Source: Asterochloris sp. CNOR1
Taxonomy: Eukaryota; Chlorophyta; Trebouxiophyceae; Trebouxiales; Trebouxiaceae
NCBI GenBank assembly: GCA_963969365.1
Contig: OZ017750.1
Coordinates: forward strand, 3,472,001-3,536,000
Reading direction: 5' to 3'
Length of the DNA: 64,000 bases
Below, piece after piece: positions 44,801-58,200 of this stretch. Within the stretch, counting starts at the first letter, position 1; each line of letters starts with the position of its first letter. A program made the translations under genes and the position numbers. A model generated the notes under the pieces. It had not been told where the DNA came from. It ran no database searches and worked only from the letters and a program-made list of their open reading frames with translations.

Positions 44801-47800
44801 GGGTGCTGTGCCCAAGCCCATGCTGGCAGTGCAGAGGATTCTCAGGTGGAGGAGCAGCCGCATGGGGTTGCACTTTGCACTGACGGGTTTTGGGCCGGGG
44901 AGCGGGGCCAAACACTCCTGCACGAGAGCAGGGGATGCTTCAGAGCGCGTTCAAGCCTGGTCCAGTGCTGCAGGCATCGGCCCATCTGACGGCGAGGGTG
45001 GCGGTTCGGTGTGGCTAAAGCGCGCCTTCTCCATGCTGGACAAAGAGGACCTGGAGGTGGATCTGAGCAAATTGGACTCCATAGCCAAGGTGGGCCTGGG
45101 GTGGATGACAGGGCTCCGTGCATGCACTCTGCCCCTGACTTGCTCCATGCAGCTCCGTCTGGCCAGGGTGGACAACCACCTGGGTGCATGACAGGCTGTT
45201 GCTCTGCTGCCTTACTCTGCCTGGAAGTAGTGACAGCATGTGCAGCAGGTGCTCCGCCTGCTTCGGTGGAAGGCCCTCAGCGCAGGCGCATCTGCCGGTT
45301 GGCACCTCATACAAAGCTGTTGGGCAGCTGCTGTGGTACCTGGCCATGCAAGTGCACAGCTGCAGCCCCCAGCAACCATGCAGTGCGGCCACATCCTGCA
45401 GCTGCCTGCAGATACTGGCAGTGGGCATGCTTGGTGGTACATGCAAGAATAGTGGCAGCCCCTGCAAGGCTGCTCACCTCCCCCCTGCTGGCGCCTGCAG
45501 ATTCTGGCAGTGGGCAAGCTCAGCCAGGCAGTCGTCATTGCTGCGGCGGCCTACAGGGATGAGCCCACCTTCAGGGAGCGGACGGGCATCATCAACAGCC
45601 GCCTGGTGGTGAACAAGAAGAACAAGGACTGCCACGTGAGCAGCAGAAATGTTTCTCTGCACAGCAACCCAACACCACGGGGTCTGCCATGCAGCAAGGG
45701 GTCTGCTATGCAGTAGAACATTGACAGCAGCTTGCTGCACCGTGGCTCAGCAGCAAGCATGAGTATGCTGAGGACGGAGGACAGCAGCATGCTATACTGT
45801 GGCCCCTGAACAAGGAGGAATCTGTGCTGAGGGGTACTGCTAACAGTATGCTGCACCTTGGCCCAACAGCTGGGAGGCAGAGCACTTAGTGACGTTTGTG
45901 CTGAGGAGCGCGGACAGTAGCATGCAGCACCTCAGCCCAGCAGCAGCAGGTGTGAGGCAGCACACTTGGCACCCTGCTGCAGGGGGCCATGCACTGGCAA
46001 TGTCTCATGGTGTCATGGATCTGGTCGCGGCCATCAAGGGCCACACTAGCACCACAGATGGAGGTCGCTCCAGTGCTCTGCCTGCCCCACACCTGGTTGT
46101 GCACTTAAAGCCTATAGAAGTATTGTTGCCACACCTGCAGGTCCACGTGGGGTGGCTGCCAGAGGGCACGGCCGTCTTTGCCTTTCGGGGCACAGACACG
46201 GCGCAGGATGGGCTGCAGGATGTGAAGATCATGCGCCGCAACATCGACTACCTGCAAGACCTGTTCCCAGGGGTCAAGGCGCACGTAGGTGGGTGCTGCC
46301 AGCCTGTTCAGCACACCTGTCCTGCTTGGTGTCAAGCCTCAGTCGTGGAGGTAAAGGCACGTCTGGGTCTGTGCTGCAGCGTCAACCTCTGACGCACATG
46401 CGTTGCACAGCAGCCTCAGGGGTAAAGGCTCATGTGCATGATTGCAGCAGCACTGACCTGCAGCATCTGTCAGGATGGGGATGTCTGAGATAGTTTCAAA
46501 AGTACACCTTTGCACAGCACTTATGTGTTCTCCACGTGCTTGGCTTTGCTAGACACGCAATAATAACAGCATTATACACGAGATGGCTACCAGCTCATGG
46601 ATGGCACTACGCTTACTACCTTTGATTTTTTACATAGAGTGTCTGCAAGGCTCCATGCAGCAGCTGTCAGCATTGGGATGTTCGAGACATTTCTATGTGC
46701 GAGCATGTTTCTGCAGTGGCTATTAGGATTCGGATGATAAAGAAATGTTCATGCATGTGCAGGGTTCCTGCAACAGTTTGCAGCCGTGAATTCCCTTGCT
46801 GACCCAGAGCATAGCCTGTCAGGGGTGCTGAAGGAGCTATCGGGTGGGGCCATCCCAAATCGCGTGCTCTGTTGCGGGCACAGCCTGGGTGGAGCACTGG
46901 CAACATTAGGTGGGTGGGCCCTCCATGGCAAGCAGTCTGGGGCAGCATGCTTCTCTTGAGGCCATGCAGACTGCCTCCTGCCTGGCGCCAAGCTCTTCTG
47001 CTGCTGTTTGCTGGCCAACAGATCATTGGCCAACAGCTGCACCTGCTCAATGTCTGCTGTTCCAGCCTATCAGAAATGCCCCTGCTTGACTGTACCACCG
47101 CTGAACTTCAGAACTGGACACTGCAACAGCCATTGTGCCTGTGTGCAGGTGCTGCCTGGGCTGCTCTGGAGTACCCTCAGGCAGACGTGAGGTGCATCAC
47201 TTTTGGCAGCCCCAGGTGAACTGCTGCTCTCTTTCCGGCCGCGCATGGCAGCGGCATGATGGCAGCCTTCTGCGCCCCGCTTCTGGCAGGCTGCCTCTTC
47301 CTGTACAGGATCACTGCTGCTCAACCAATTATAGGGCAGGTTATCGACCTGAGCCGCCTCAACAGTTGTGCCAGCACATGCAGCTCGCAGCCGTTCAGCC
47401 TCAGCATGTTGCCATGAGCCATGTCAAGCCCACTGTCGCTTGCCTGCCCTTCTCTTTTTGCTGCGCGGCCCTGTGCCCTCACTCATGCAGCTCCAGACTG
47501 CAAATGGTAACCACTCACCCCCTTGACCTGCAGGGTGGGCAACTCAGTCTTCAAGAAGGCTTTCCACACTTTGGTGGGCACCAGCTACCGGATCATCCAG
47601 GGCGCAGACCCTGTGCCCACCCTGCCTCCCGCGTTCAAGTGAGTGTCTTTGACCTCGCAGTTTCCCGACACAATGCAAGTGAGAGCCATTCCTTTCCTTG
47701 GTGCAAAAATGTCTGGACATTTGCTTTCCAGGACATATCCTGGCTGATATTTGCCTGACGTCTCCAGGCATAGTGGGCAAGCGCTGCTGCCCGTTCAGAG

Positions 47801-48608
47801 AGCTGCTGGGTGTGCTGTCAGTAGGCTGGCCCTGTTCACTAGCACCTGCCGGCAAACCAATGAGCTCGCCAGATCCTAAGAAAGGCTTCACCTCCCCTGC
47901 TGTGCAGCTACAAGCATGTGGACAACTGCATGCACATCCTGAAGGACCAAATACACCTGCGCCACCGTCCCTGGCACTTCAAGCTGCGCTTCAACCTTGC
48001 TGACCACATGGTAGCGCGATACAATGCCGGTGCGCCAACAGCAGTCACTCGCCACCACTGGGCACAGCCTGTTGGTCTACGACACAAATGATTGTGGCAG
48101 GGCATGGGTGCATGCGCAATTTTGCTGGCTCATGCATTGCAGCTGGTGCATGAATCTATGGGTTACACCCACCGAAACAAGTTGCTGCGCAACTGCCTGG
48201 ATTCCTCCTGCTGCAGGGATCTGGCTTCACGCTCCAGGAGGGTTGGACTCAATGCCCCTGCCGCACCCCAAGCTGCACCGCAGCAGTGACACGGGCAGGA
48301 CTGGCAAGGCGCAACCCCTCGGGCGGGACAGCGCAGACATACAGAGTACATCCCGCCGGGAGAGATGCCGCATGCCCAAGACCGGCGGCAGCGAGTGGAG
48401 GCTGCTAAATCTACTGGCCTGCATGCCGGTGGCCAACCTGGCCATGCAGCAGCAGGTGGACGAGGAGCAGGGCAGCAGCGACGATGACTCTGTGTCGCCC
48501 AAGTCGCCCCAGTCGCTGGCGGACCCCAAGGCCCACACCTTCCACCACTCTGCAGAGCAGCCCTATGAACAGCTCCCGCCAGTCACAGTGGTGGAGACGC
48601 GGGCGTGA

Positions 48609-49125
48609 GGCACTGGCATTGGTGTCTGTAATTGTTGCAGCACCTGAAAGTCTCATTTGGTGCACAGCGCCTCAGATCAGCCCTGTCTCAGCCAGCCAGC
48701 TACATGATGCGTCTGCAGATGCCTGCAAAACCTAGCAAATATCAGGGCCCTCCATCAAACTTCCAGCATTCCTATGTTCCTCTCCTTGTTGTCACTTAAA
48801 AAACTGCAAATCTTTGTCGCTGAGATTTTGGAACACTGAGGATTGCTGCTGCTGAGATTCAATTGCAGCCTGAGTCTGTCTGGCTTGCACTCTGCATTTG
48901 TGCACTGCTTGTCAGTGCTTGCTGCAATTTTGAAAACAAATAATTGAACAGCAGTGACATACAAAGCACCAGCTGCGTATGGCCTGAACTTGCTTACTGT
49001 CTATGATATGCATGGTCCTGACAACCGAGAACTTGAGTGAGCTGCCACATTTTTTGATGTACACGAATTGGCTGACTTGGCCAAAGACACCTAATACGCT
49101 CATGCAAATCAACTAGAGGCCCCCA
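48609..49125. other. 3' flank of lipase B, duplicated intergenic DNA
   Basis: Similar to the ARG9-lipase intergenic region at 16,651-17,131 in inverted orientation. The similarity stops at about 49,110, just before the ARG9 exon would begin, and is followed at once by the 3' end of LRR-C. This marks the B/C junction. Confidence 0.6.
48627..48631 (+). terminator. TGTAA polyadenylation signal of lipase B
   Basis: TGTAA 18 bases past the lipase-B stop codon, the same distance as in copy A. Confidence 0.5.
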
Positions 49126-50875
49126 TTACATGTTGTCCAGCCATTCATGAGCAGGGTGAGAAGAGGGGGAAAGCGACAAGCAGTCAGAGGGACACTTCAC
49201 AACACGGACTTGGCTCTTAGTCAGCTTATGAGTGACAAGAAGTCTGCAGTGCGCTGGGAGCCATGCGGCTGATATCAGAACGTCCCTTGCTACCAGACCA
49301 TCAAACATCGTATACTTGTTTTGCAAGTGAATATGCAGGCGCTGCAGGTATGGGAACCAAGCACAAAGATGCCGAAAGTAATGCCCATACATGATGCCAT
49401 CCATGTCTGGCGGCTTGAAGGCTCCTGGGTCAATGGTGAGCTCAACAGACGTCACACCAGTGAGGACAGGGTGACTGGCTGGCACAAGCCCCCGGATGTC
49501 TGAAAGATCCTCCAACCAGGACGTGAAACAGATGTGCACCAGGGACTGCTGGCTTCTCATGTGCTGATCTTGGAGATCGAGCGTGACCGGAGACTGCCAA
49601 ATAGAGTCCAGTGAGAGGCTGGTAAGCATGCTGGGCAGCAGGTTGAGGTTGGCTGCCCCCCGCACATGGAGGTGGCCCAGCTGAGAGCACTGAAAGCTGT
49701 CTGTGTCTCTAGGCTCCCAGCGAGTGCAGGTCAGGCTGGTCAGGGCAGTCAGGCACAGTGGGACGGCCTTGTTCATGGCCAGTGCCTGCAGCTGGGGACA
49801 CTGCTGCTCCACAAGGGACCAGATCACATTGTTCTCATCATAACCAGATTCCCGTTCTGGCCTGATGATCTGCAATCTTGCGAGCAGTGGCCAGCTGCTG
49901 GGGACTGAACTGACCAACAACGTCTGCATGACGTCGGCTAGGCAGTGCAGGGACTGCAGCGCTGACAGCTGCCGCAGGGCGTCCAGCATGCCTGCTGCCC
50001 CCAGCGGTGAATCCCGGTTGCCCAGTGTCAGCTTGGTGAGGCTGCTCAAGCTGCTGACCTGGTCCGCCAAGCTGCTGCCGGCACCTACGCTCCAGCTCCA
50101 CGGCAGTGTCGCCTGTGAGACGTGAGCGGCCAGTGCAGGCTCGGCCTCCAGCATAGGGAACGCATGCGCTGCAGGCGGCTGCCATGGAGCCTGCCCAGAG
50201 TGGCCAATGCTTGCCCGCCTGGCGTAGGTGTGAGGCAGATAATGACACCCCTGAGCTCTGTGCAGCTGAGCAGGTGATAGATGGATGTTTTGCTCATCTG
50301 CTGTGCAAACCACAGCATCCATCGCAAGGGTGCTGTTGCGGAAGAGGCGCTGGAGGACGCCCACTTGCCATAGTCAGCGCTGGAAGTCTCTTCTGGACAG
50401 GCTATGCAGGTTTGGCGATTCCAGGTAGATGGTGCCTGCAGTTTGCACATACAGCAGATTGGCCCAGACCTTTTGGGTATGCAGAGCAGCATCGCTTATC
50501 CTCTGGGATGAGAAAACACAAGTGCTTGGCGCACTATTTCACCAGTGCTATGTCACCAGTGCTCCACATTTGCGTGCTATGCTGCAGCTTGTGAGCCTCA
50601 GGTCTGATGCACTGCCATGCTGCTGCACTGCCTTAGCAAGCATGGCCTGGAAGAGCTCCGTGGGGAGGCCTAGAGTCTGCAGCACAGAAATATATTGAGA
50701 TGGCTGATCTGGCAGTGCGCAGCAACACCATGACCAGATCTGCAGGTAGAATGGCAAGGGCTACCTGATCATTGGCTGAGGGGCGCACTTCACACAGCAG
50801 ATTCAGCGACCCCACTAGGGGCGACAGCACACCCTGACCCGAGCTGCTGCCCTGATATGTGCATCTCTCGTCCAT
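49126..50875 (-). pseudogene. F-box/LRR-like copy C, broken
   Basis: Third copy of the LRR gene. Exon 1 starts at 50875 (MDERCTYQGSSSGQ) and exon 2 reads LGLPTELFQAMLAK. In exon 3 a tryptophan codon of copy A (CWLWQVGIL) is replaced by TGA just before LWQVGVLQ. From 50364 a frame of 412 codons runs to the stop at 49126. Between about 50,300 and 50,160 it reads out of phase with copy A, then returns, so two compensating small indels are likely. The C-terminus (HEWLDNM) matches copy A in length. The gene is probably dead as a full-length protein, but the long 412-codon frame leaves room for a truncated product. Confidence 0.65.
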
Positions 50876-50899
50876 GCTGCTCACAGTCAGCAAGTGTTT

Positions 50900-51575
50900 G
50901 ACGCAGAGTTGCGGCGCCTGACCTAAGAAGGGGGAAGCATCATGCTTGACGTACAAGACTGCGCCACGCAGGCATGGCTAGCTCAGTGTGTTCAACAGTG
51001 CAGGAAGAGGATCCTCTTGGCGCCTACTGCATCACTTATGTGGGATGCATGTGGAGTCTGAGCTGTGCATGCAGATGCCAGCCACTGCAAGGCTGATGAG
51101 CCGGTCATCTGCTGTCTAAGCTTCTTGACTGCTTTGTAGCCCAGCGCCAGGGCTTGAGCAAATTCAGCTCGCAATAGTATTGCCGTGGTCAATATGACCT
51201 GATGTCAGCTGCCGGACGTTGATAGGCCAACGCATGAGCTGTGGCAGCAGAAGCTGCCATGATGCTGCTGGACCACGCCACATCCTCTGGTGGGACAGCG
51301 CAGACACAGACAAGGGCTCCCTTCGCGATAGCTGTGGCATGCCCAAGACCGGCGGCAGCAAGTGCAGCCTGCTGAAGTTCCTGGCCTGCACACCAGTGGC
51401 CAACCTGGCCATGAAGCAGCAGGTGAACGAGGAGCAAGGCAGCAGCAACAATGACTCTTGTCGCCCAAGTCACTCCAGTTGCTGATGCACCCCAAGGCCA
51501 ACACCTTCCACCGCTCAGCGGTGCAGCCCTACGAGGCAGCCACTGCCAGTCACGGTTGTGGAGATGTGGGCATAA
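50900..51575 (+). pseudogene. Lipase relic (copy C), both ends fused by a large internal deletion
   Basis: The left part (about 50,900-51,290) matches the first exon and first intron of the lipase, including GGCATGGCTAGC and the CTGCCGGACGTTG region of the intron. The right part (about 51,290-51,575) matches the last exon: GMPKTGGSKCSLLKFLAC, then VANLAMKQQVNEEQGSS. The roughly 10 kb between these parts in copies A and B are absent. The relic lies head-to-head with LRR-C, as in the other copies. Confidence 0.75.
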
Positions 51576-52081
51576 GGCTTTGAGCTTTGTTGTGGCGCAC
51601 GACCTGGAAGCCCCAGCACCTCAGATCAGCCCTGTCTCCATGAGGCAGATATGTATACAAGACGTGTCTGCAGATGCCTGCAACTGAGGTAATGTCAGGG
51701 CCCTCCAGTGACCAATCCAAATGCCAGCATTCCTTCACATTGTCCCTAAAAATTGAAAATTCTTGTCACCGACACGTGTCGGACGTGCACGTCCTGAGGA
51801 CTACTGCATTTGGATTTCGTTTGCACCCTGAGTCTGCCATTGATTGCGCTCTGCATTCATGCCTTGCTTGTCACACAACAACAATTGAACAGCAGTGACA
51901 TACAAATCACCAGCTGCATGATGGCCTGAAATGATTGAGTAGTCTTTGCATGCAAGGACCTGACAAGTTGAAGTTTGAGTATGCTGCTGAAAGTATCTCA
52001 TGTACACCATTGTAGTGACTTGCAAGTCAGTTGGCCTAAGGCACTAAATAAGCTGTGCAAATTGCAAGAGACCCCTTGGCA
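51576..52081. other. Third copy of the ARG9-lipase intergenic region
   Basis: Resembles 16,651-17,131 (inverted) and 48,609-49,110, with the same landmarks and order. No gene is seen. It connects the lipase relic to the ARG9 exon relic. Confidence 0.6.
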
Positions 52082-52280
52082 GGTGCACACTTCAGAACCA
52101 CCTTGGCACAGTGGGCTACGGTCTCATCACACCTGTCAATGTTCACATTGGGGACAATGAAGAGGGGGACTAGCTTGACAAACACTGCCCTTGCCTTGCC
52201 AGATGTGATCACCAGCAGATACTCAGTTCTTGCCTTTTCAAACAAGGACCTCACCCAGGGGCCTTCACTGTGTGTCGGAG
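52082..52280 (-). pseudogene. Relic of the last exon of ARG9
   Basis: Minus-strand reading LLVITSGKARAVFVKLVPLF, then NVNIDRCDETVAHCAKVVLK, matches the ARG9 C-terminus LLVITAGKGDVVRLVPPLIV, then DADIDKCIEILARCAKQVLK. The normal TGA stop is replaced by TGT, and no other ARG9 exon is present upstream, where SOQ1 begins. It fixes the outer end of duplicated unit C and shows that the duplicated block reached into ARG9. Confidence 0.8.
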
Positions 52281-55200
52281 CTGAAGTGGCACCACAGATT
52301 CTGTACTAGCTGGCGCAAAGGTCACCTCAAAGCATGCTTCATCAAAGAGGCAGACATCCTCTTCCTGACAGAAGTAAATTTTGACAAATGTCCTCAACTT
52401 CACTGGGTTCTGCAGGGTCGCTGTGCGCCGGAAGCGCAGCTGAACAGCAGGCCTTCCACCACTGATGTCCAGGTTGCCTTGTTGGGGCGTCACTTCCACG
52501 CCGCTGCCCACCAGCTTGACCTCAAATCTGTTCGGAGCCCCTGCCGTGAAGTGGTAGGTGTCTGGCAGGTGAATGAAGAGGTCCACGCTCCCTGACGCAG
52601 ATGTGACAGGCTCTGGAGCAGCCACCAGCGTGACCTCAGCTGGCAGTGCCTCCAGGTTGCCATCCTCAGCTGCCAGCCTGGTGAACGGAGAGGCTGGCGG
52701 AGGGGGCACACCCTTCAGCTGCAGCGTGGTGACCGAGCCGCTGGTGACACTGAGCAACCTGCAGACGCCAGTCCTGCTCTGCAACACTGATATGTTGGGG
52801 TGCTGTGAAGGGCTGATGTGCAGTCATGATAGGCTGCCTTGGCTGACAGGCAGCTGACAAAAGGCAGCAAGCCATCGACTCTGGTCGAACCAACTCGCAT
52901 GCACTTTGCCATAGACAGCACAGCCTGTGCAGCAGATGACGGCTCAGAGCCATGCAGCAGCCCAGAGCCTGAACACATCCATAGAGGAGAGGTGCACCTG
53001 ACGAGCCCATTGTTGGTGTCAGCTACCAATAGGGAGCCGTTGGGGCCCTCAGCCAGGCCGCTCGGCTCAGAAAAGGAAGCTGACTGGCCCTGCCCATCTG
53101 CAAAGCCGGCAGTGCCTGTACCTGCCACAGTGGACACCTTATTTCCCTCTTGCAGGACCTGCAGGCACTGCAAGCTTGCATCTTGGTGTTGGAGTTGAAC
53201 CAGCTCGACATGTCGCAGCAACATGTTGCAGCACCCCCACAGTTGCTATGCTGGCAGTGACAGCAGAACCTGAAGTCTCTCCTGGCCAAAAATGTCCCAT
53301 GGTGTGCATGGTCAGATCATGCAAGGTGATTGTGGATAATCACCAGAGGGTCAGCTCATGCTTCAACACTTTTGAGCAAGCAATCTGGGCACTTGCCTTG
53401 AGGGAGTGGTTGTAGGAGTCGGCGATCCAGACATTGTCGTCAGAGGTGGCCAGCACTGCCAGTGGGTGTTGCAGCAGGGCTCTGGTGCCGGCGCCATCCT
53501 GGTTGCCGAATCTGAACAGGTTGTCTGCAAAGACTGCATCGCCGCCAGCATGTGCCTGCATCGAGAAGTGGGGCCAGATTTTGATTTCCTTTGCAGGCAA
53601 GATGCATGCAAGGCACACCTGCTCTTGCCAGCACATGCTGGGACAGGCTGGACAGGCTGCCCAGCTTGCAGAGCGTGTGTAGGGCCCTCAAGCAAGTATG
53701 GCGAACAGAACATGCAGCTCACATTGCCAGTCAGGTGGCAGCCCAGATCAGCAGGGCACACAGCACCAGCAACCAGGATGTGAGCTTGGGGCTCCAGTGT
53801 GGCACAGGGTTATGGCCTGTAATCACAATTTGGGTAGCCAAGAGGATGACCTAGTGCTAGCTAAGCTGAGCTGGACAAGCTAGGAGGCAACAAGCAACCC
53901 ACCCTGCCTGCTCCGGTGGCTAGGCTGCAGCTGCGGATGGCGCTGCTTTCGCTGTCTGCCACCCACAGCTCGGCACCATCTGCAGACAGGGAGAGCCCTG
54001 ACGGCTGCGCCCAGCTGGTGCTGCGGCCATCCCTGCAGCAAGGGCACAGGTGCTGGTGGCTGTGACGAGGTGGCAGGAAGCACTGTTGAGAGCACAAGTG
54101 CTTGCTGGGCTCCCTATGGGTTAGGCCCATCTGGTGCTGCTATCTGATGCAGGCTGGTATTGCTGGACTGTCTGACTGTTGGACAATGCACAGGTTTCAG
54201 CTAAAGTGATGTTCATAAGGCTAGCTGTTTCTGACAAGTCAACCTTGAGCGTCATGCTTGCACCACAATGCATTGCGCAGAAGTGGCACAGACTGTCAGT
54301 GCTTGGACATTGCAGCGGGGCAAGCAATGCGCCACACTTGTTGTGTGGAGCCACTGGGAGGAGACTGCCACACCTGCCATTGAAGTTGCGTTCTGAGCCA
54401 TCTCCACTGAACCGCGCAGAGACGCCACTGGCAATGTCATGCCGCCAGATTTGATGCTGGCCTGCCAGAGCAACGTACAACTGCTCCTCCTGCGGGCACA
54501 CAGGCTGCGCAATAATGACGTGACTTATCGTTTAGGGGTTCCTAATTTGTACATGTATGCTTGGCTAGGAGGGCCAGGTCACTCTTGACACCAAATTTGG
54601 CTGCTGCACTGGCAGCACAGCTTCTCTCTTCAGCCACGAGAAGCTTGCTCAAGAGCTCCAGGGGCTCCCCAACTACTTTGCAGGCGGGAGCAGCCATCTG
54701 TAGGCACAAACTCCACCTGAGTATCCATAACGACATCCCAGGGTGAGTTGAGCTGCTGCTCACGTCCAGTCCGGCCGCCCTCATAGTCGCTGCCTCTGAA
54801 GCCGTTTCCTGCCAGGGTGCGGACTCTCCCCGAGGTCAAGTCTACCTGCAGCAAAGGTAAAAAAACATAAACGACGTGTACCCTTGAAACTTCTGCTGGC
54901 AGCGAGGTTTGCACAGGGAGGGGCTTGAGAAAGCTTGTAGAGTGCTGCACTGTGCACAGTGTTGACTGTGTGCAAGGGCTTGCTGCACACTTCTGCAGGT
55001 GCTGGACCAAGCTGTATCCCCACAAATGCTGCATTGAACAGCAAGCATACTGCCGACGCCTCATGAAGCCACCACCCCAGAAACAGCAGAGGCGGTGACC
55101 CCAAGGCAGATAGCCACGCACCTCCCGCAAAGCATGGTTTTCAGTGTCTGCCACATACAGCACATTGAGTCGCCTGCAGTAGGCCAGGCCTTGCGGCGCA

Positions 55201-58200
55201 AAGAAGGCTGCCTCGCCAGGGCTGCCGTCCCTCAGGCCAGCGCCATTGCCCCCAATCTGCACTTGGAAGGCCCCCGCCAGGTCCGTCACCACAATCCTGC
55301 ACATGCAAAAACCCCGGGCTGTGCACATCAGCGCCTGACTGCATGCTGCAGAGTGTCTGAGATGCGGAGACAGACCACAGGCAGCACAACAGGCCGCAGC
55401 TGCACTTGACTACCTTCATCACTGACACACAGCCTTTCCAACGGAACAGGGAATGCCCAAGGAGAGACAGTACAGATTGGCATTGACAGCAGTGTTGACT
55501 GAAGTGACAGTCAAAACTGGGCAGCCCTGCAAGGAAAACTAAAGCCCCTGCAACATGCCTGTGATTGCCGGTGTCAGCGATGAATAGGCGCCCGCCAGCC
55601 AGGTCTGTGGTCAGCTTGCCAGGGAACCTCAGCGGGGTTGCTGTCTGCCTGCAGGCAAAGGCGCTCTGTGTGAGGGCAACTGCAAGGAGCCCAATGACTG
55701 CAGTGGGTAGTCCTACCCCGGCCCATGTGCATCTCTAGCCAAGCAGACAGCGGAGTTATCTCTTGCATTTCAAGCAACACTTTTGAGTGCGAAGCAGCAC
55801 ATGACCTTTCTGCATGTTGTGATGCTTCCAGACTGCAAGCCACTGGGCAGAGCAGCATCCCGAGACGCTGCAGGGCACAGCACAAGCGGCTTGCCAGGCC
55901 TGCAGCCGGCTCAGCCTGCTGGGCACATTTACATGACGCACTCATGCATGCTGCTGCTTAAGAGCACAAGTTGCCTGGACTCATTCAGCACAAATGAGTT
56001 GATCTGACTCAATTCTCGCATGATGTGCAGGCTGCCTGTAGCGCCGTGTGCCGTTTGCAAACCCCAACAGCCTCCTGTCTGCCTGCCTGGTGTCCCTGTT
56101 GCGCTCCAGCGTGAGGGGCAGGGGCGTGGCGCTCAACTCCCCGCGTTCCCCATACACCTCCAGGGCAGCAGTGATGAGGTCGTCCAAGTCCTGCTTGTGG
56201 CCTTCGCCTGCCAGCATGGTGATGACTCGCCCCTGCAGCATCACAACAGATTCCCCTACAGCAGCGCTGTCATGGCGTGCATCGCCATAGCGGTGAGTGA
56301 CAGTCCACAACCAGGGCAGGCATAGGGCTAATAGCATTCTGCAGGACTGCCAGCATTACAGCTGCTATTCACTGCAAGAGTGATGAGTGCAGAATGCTTT
56401 TCTCACGGTCCCACAGCAGTGCCAGCAGGGAGGCTGATCACCCTTGCAGCAGATCCAGCATGCAGGTGGCCTGACCCTGCAGCTGCAGACCAGGTTGACC
56501 ATGCCCTGCAGGAGTGTCGGCAACATGGTAGCCTGTTTTATCACGTCTGACAACTTGTTGAAGCAGATGTTGGGCCGCTGCAGCACCAAGGTGGCCATGC
56601 TGTCCTTGCTACATGATCTGATGAGTGCCAGCACGGCCTGTATGTCAGCTATGTCAGCTGTTAGGCCATTGATCACCCTCAGGGGACGTTGCAGTGCCCA
56701 CCCCAAAGCTTGAAGTGCTGCCCTGTCAACATGGCACAGCGCAGCAGGTGACGACAAGCCGCTGCAGCACCAAGAGGAACCAGATCTGTGGTGCCGGCCC
56801 AGCCCTGCATGGACGCTGCCCCAGGTGGCCTGCTCAAGAGCATTCATTGCAAACTGCAAGGTGGCATTGCTGGTCTGGACAGCTCTTCCCAGCTTTCAGG
56901 CACGGTTCAGCAGGTTGCGACATGGGTTATGCCAGGACGCTCTGTCATGAGCACACATGCTGGTCAAGGCAATGGGACCGGGCAGCACTTCACATTACTG
57001 GAGCTGACCTGCGGGCTCAGGACTGCGAATGTGGGCCAGGACGCTACTCCCATTGACCTCCACATGGCCATGTCGCCATCATTGACCACAGGGTGCGTGA
57101 TGCCATAGCGCAGCACAGCGTTCCTGATGGACTCGCTGTCCTGCAGGAGAATCTCTTTTGTCAAAAGAAGTCGCGCCGCCAGCTTTGTCGTGCCACCAGA
57201 GCACTTGCCCCTGCCCCAGTTGCTCATGCTGGTCAGAGGCAGGTCATGCCAATGCGCCCACCACGGCAGCATTTGGGTGGTCTTGCCCCGTTTTTATGGC
57301 CACCAAATGCCCAATTTTTAGCTCTGGCAGGCAATGAAAGCCCTGATGTAGCACTCCCACCTCAACACTTTGAATCCTCAGGAACTGCCAGATGTTGAGG
57401 CAGATGGCAGCCAGCAGCACCTTTGCGTTGTTGCCTTCACCTTGCAGTCTGAGGCTGTGAGAACAGTCTGAGGCTGTGAGACAATCAACAAACCCACCTT
57501 CTCGTTGTCAAACTTGGCTGAGTGGATGCCCACCACAGCAAAGGGCTGCCCCTCAAACTTGGCCTCCAGCGCTGCCAGCTCGGGCAGAACGTGCAGGCAG
57601 TTGATGCAGCAGAAGGTCCAGAAGTCCAGCAACACCACTTTGCCGCGCAACTCCCTGCAGACAGCAGTAATAGGTCTTGTTGTCAGGCAGGGTGCGGCAT
57701 GCATGTGCTAATGTCATACCAGGCGGCCAGCAGCAACAGTCTGCTCTGCGCTACCTTGATCTGCAACACAACCTACCTACACGCAGCAGCCCTGACACCT
57801 ACTCTGGCAGGTGCAGGCAGCTGTCGCTGCACCATAGCCCCATGCTTCCTAGCAGAAGAGGGAGGCAACGAATGCCAAGCTCACTGTGAGATGCAGCCTG
57901 CCTCATGCCTCAGGGCATCCACTGGAGGCGGCTCAGCGCGACAGGCACTTGACACTGGCCCTGGCGGCGCTGGCAGTAACAGCTACAGGGGATGCACGGG
58001 CTGTGGAGCGCCCCCAGAACAGGCAGAGGCACCCCCGGCAACAAGCAAACTTGAGGCTGGCCCCAGCAGCGGCAGCTGCAGGGGCTGCTGGGGCTGTGGA
58101 GCAGCCATGAAACAGCAGGTGCTGACTCAGTGCTCTGCTGAGGCACTGCATGAGGCAGCCAGCATGTGCAGGCACACCCGCTCAGCTTCAGAGGCGGTGC

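Larger units (their letters stand above)
38047..48608 (+). pseudogene. Two-domain class 3 lipase, copy B, lesioned
   Basis: Inverted copy of lipase A. Matching exons: 38419-38535, 39011-39078, 39460-39498, 39539-39704, 40083-40248, 40997-41247, 42055-42257, 42539-42591, 43043-43256, 43668-43818, 44135-44371, 44974-45089, 45501-45635, 46141-46288, 46763-46909, 47149-47215, 47534-47638, 47908-48029, 48217-48608, all in phase. Both active-site variants are kept: GYCGGGAAA in domain 1 and CGHSLGGALA in domain 2. Two faults stand out. The first exon (38047-38264) hits TGA after 17 codons and lacks the CPAC...CSSC pair. The short exon at 41774 loses its splice donor where a 26 bp repeat begins. The long open phase-matched remainder suggests recent loss, or use of an alternative start and skipping of that exon. 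Confidence 0.75.

Noticed and set aside
48155-48660. Minus-strand frames opposite the last lipase-B exon as an antisense gene
   Set aside because: They mirror a confirmed coding exon, and the same antisense frames occur opposite lipase A, as expected from codon bias.
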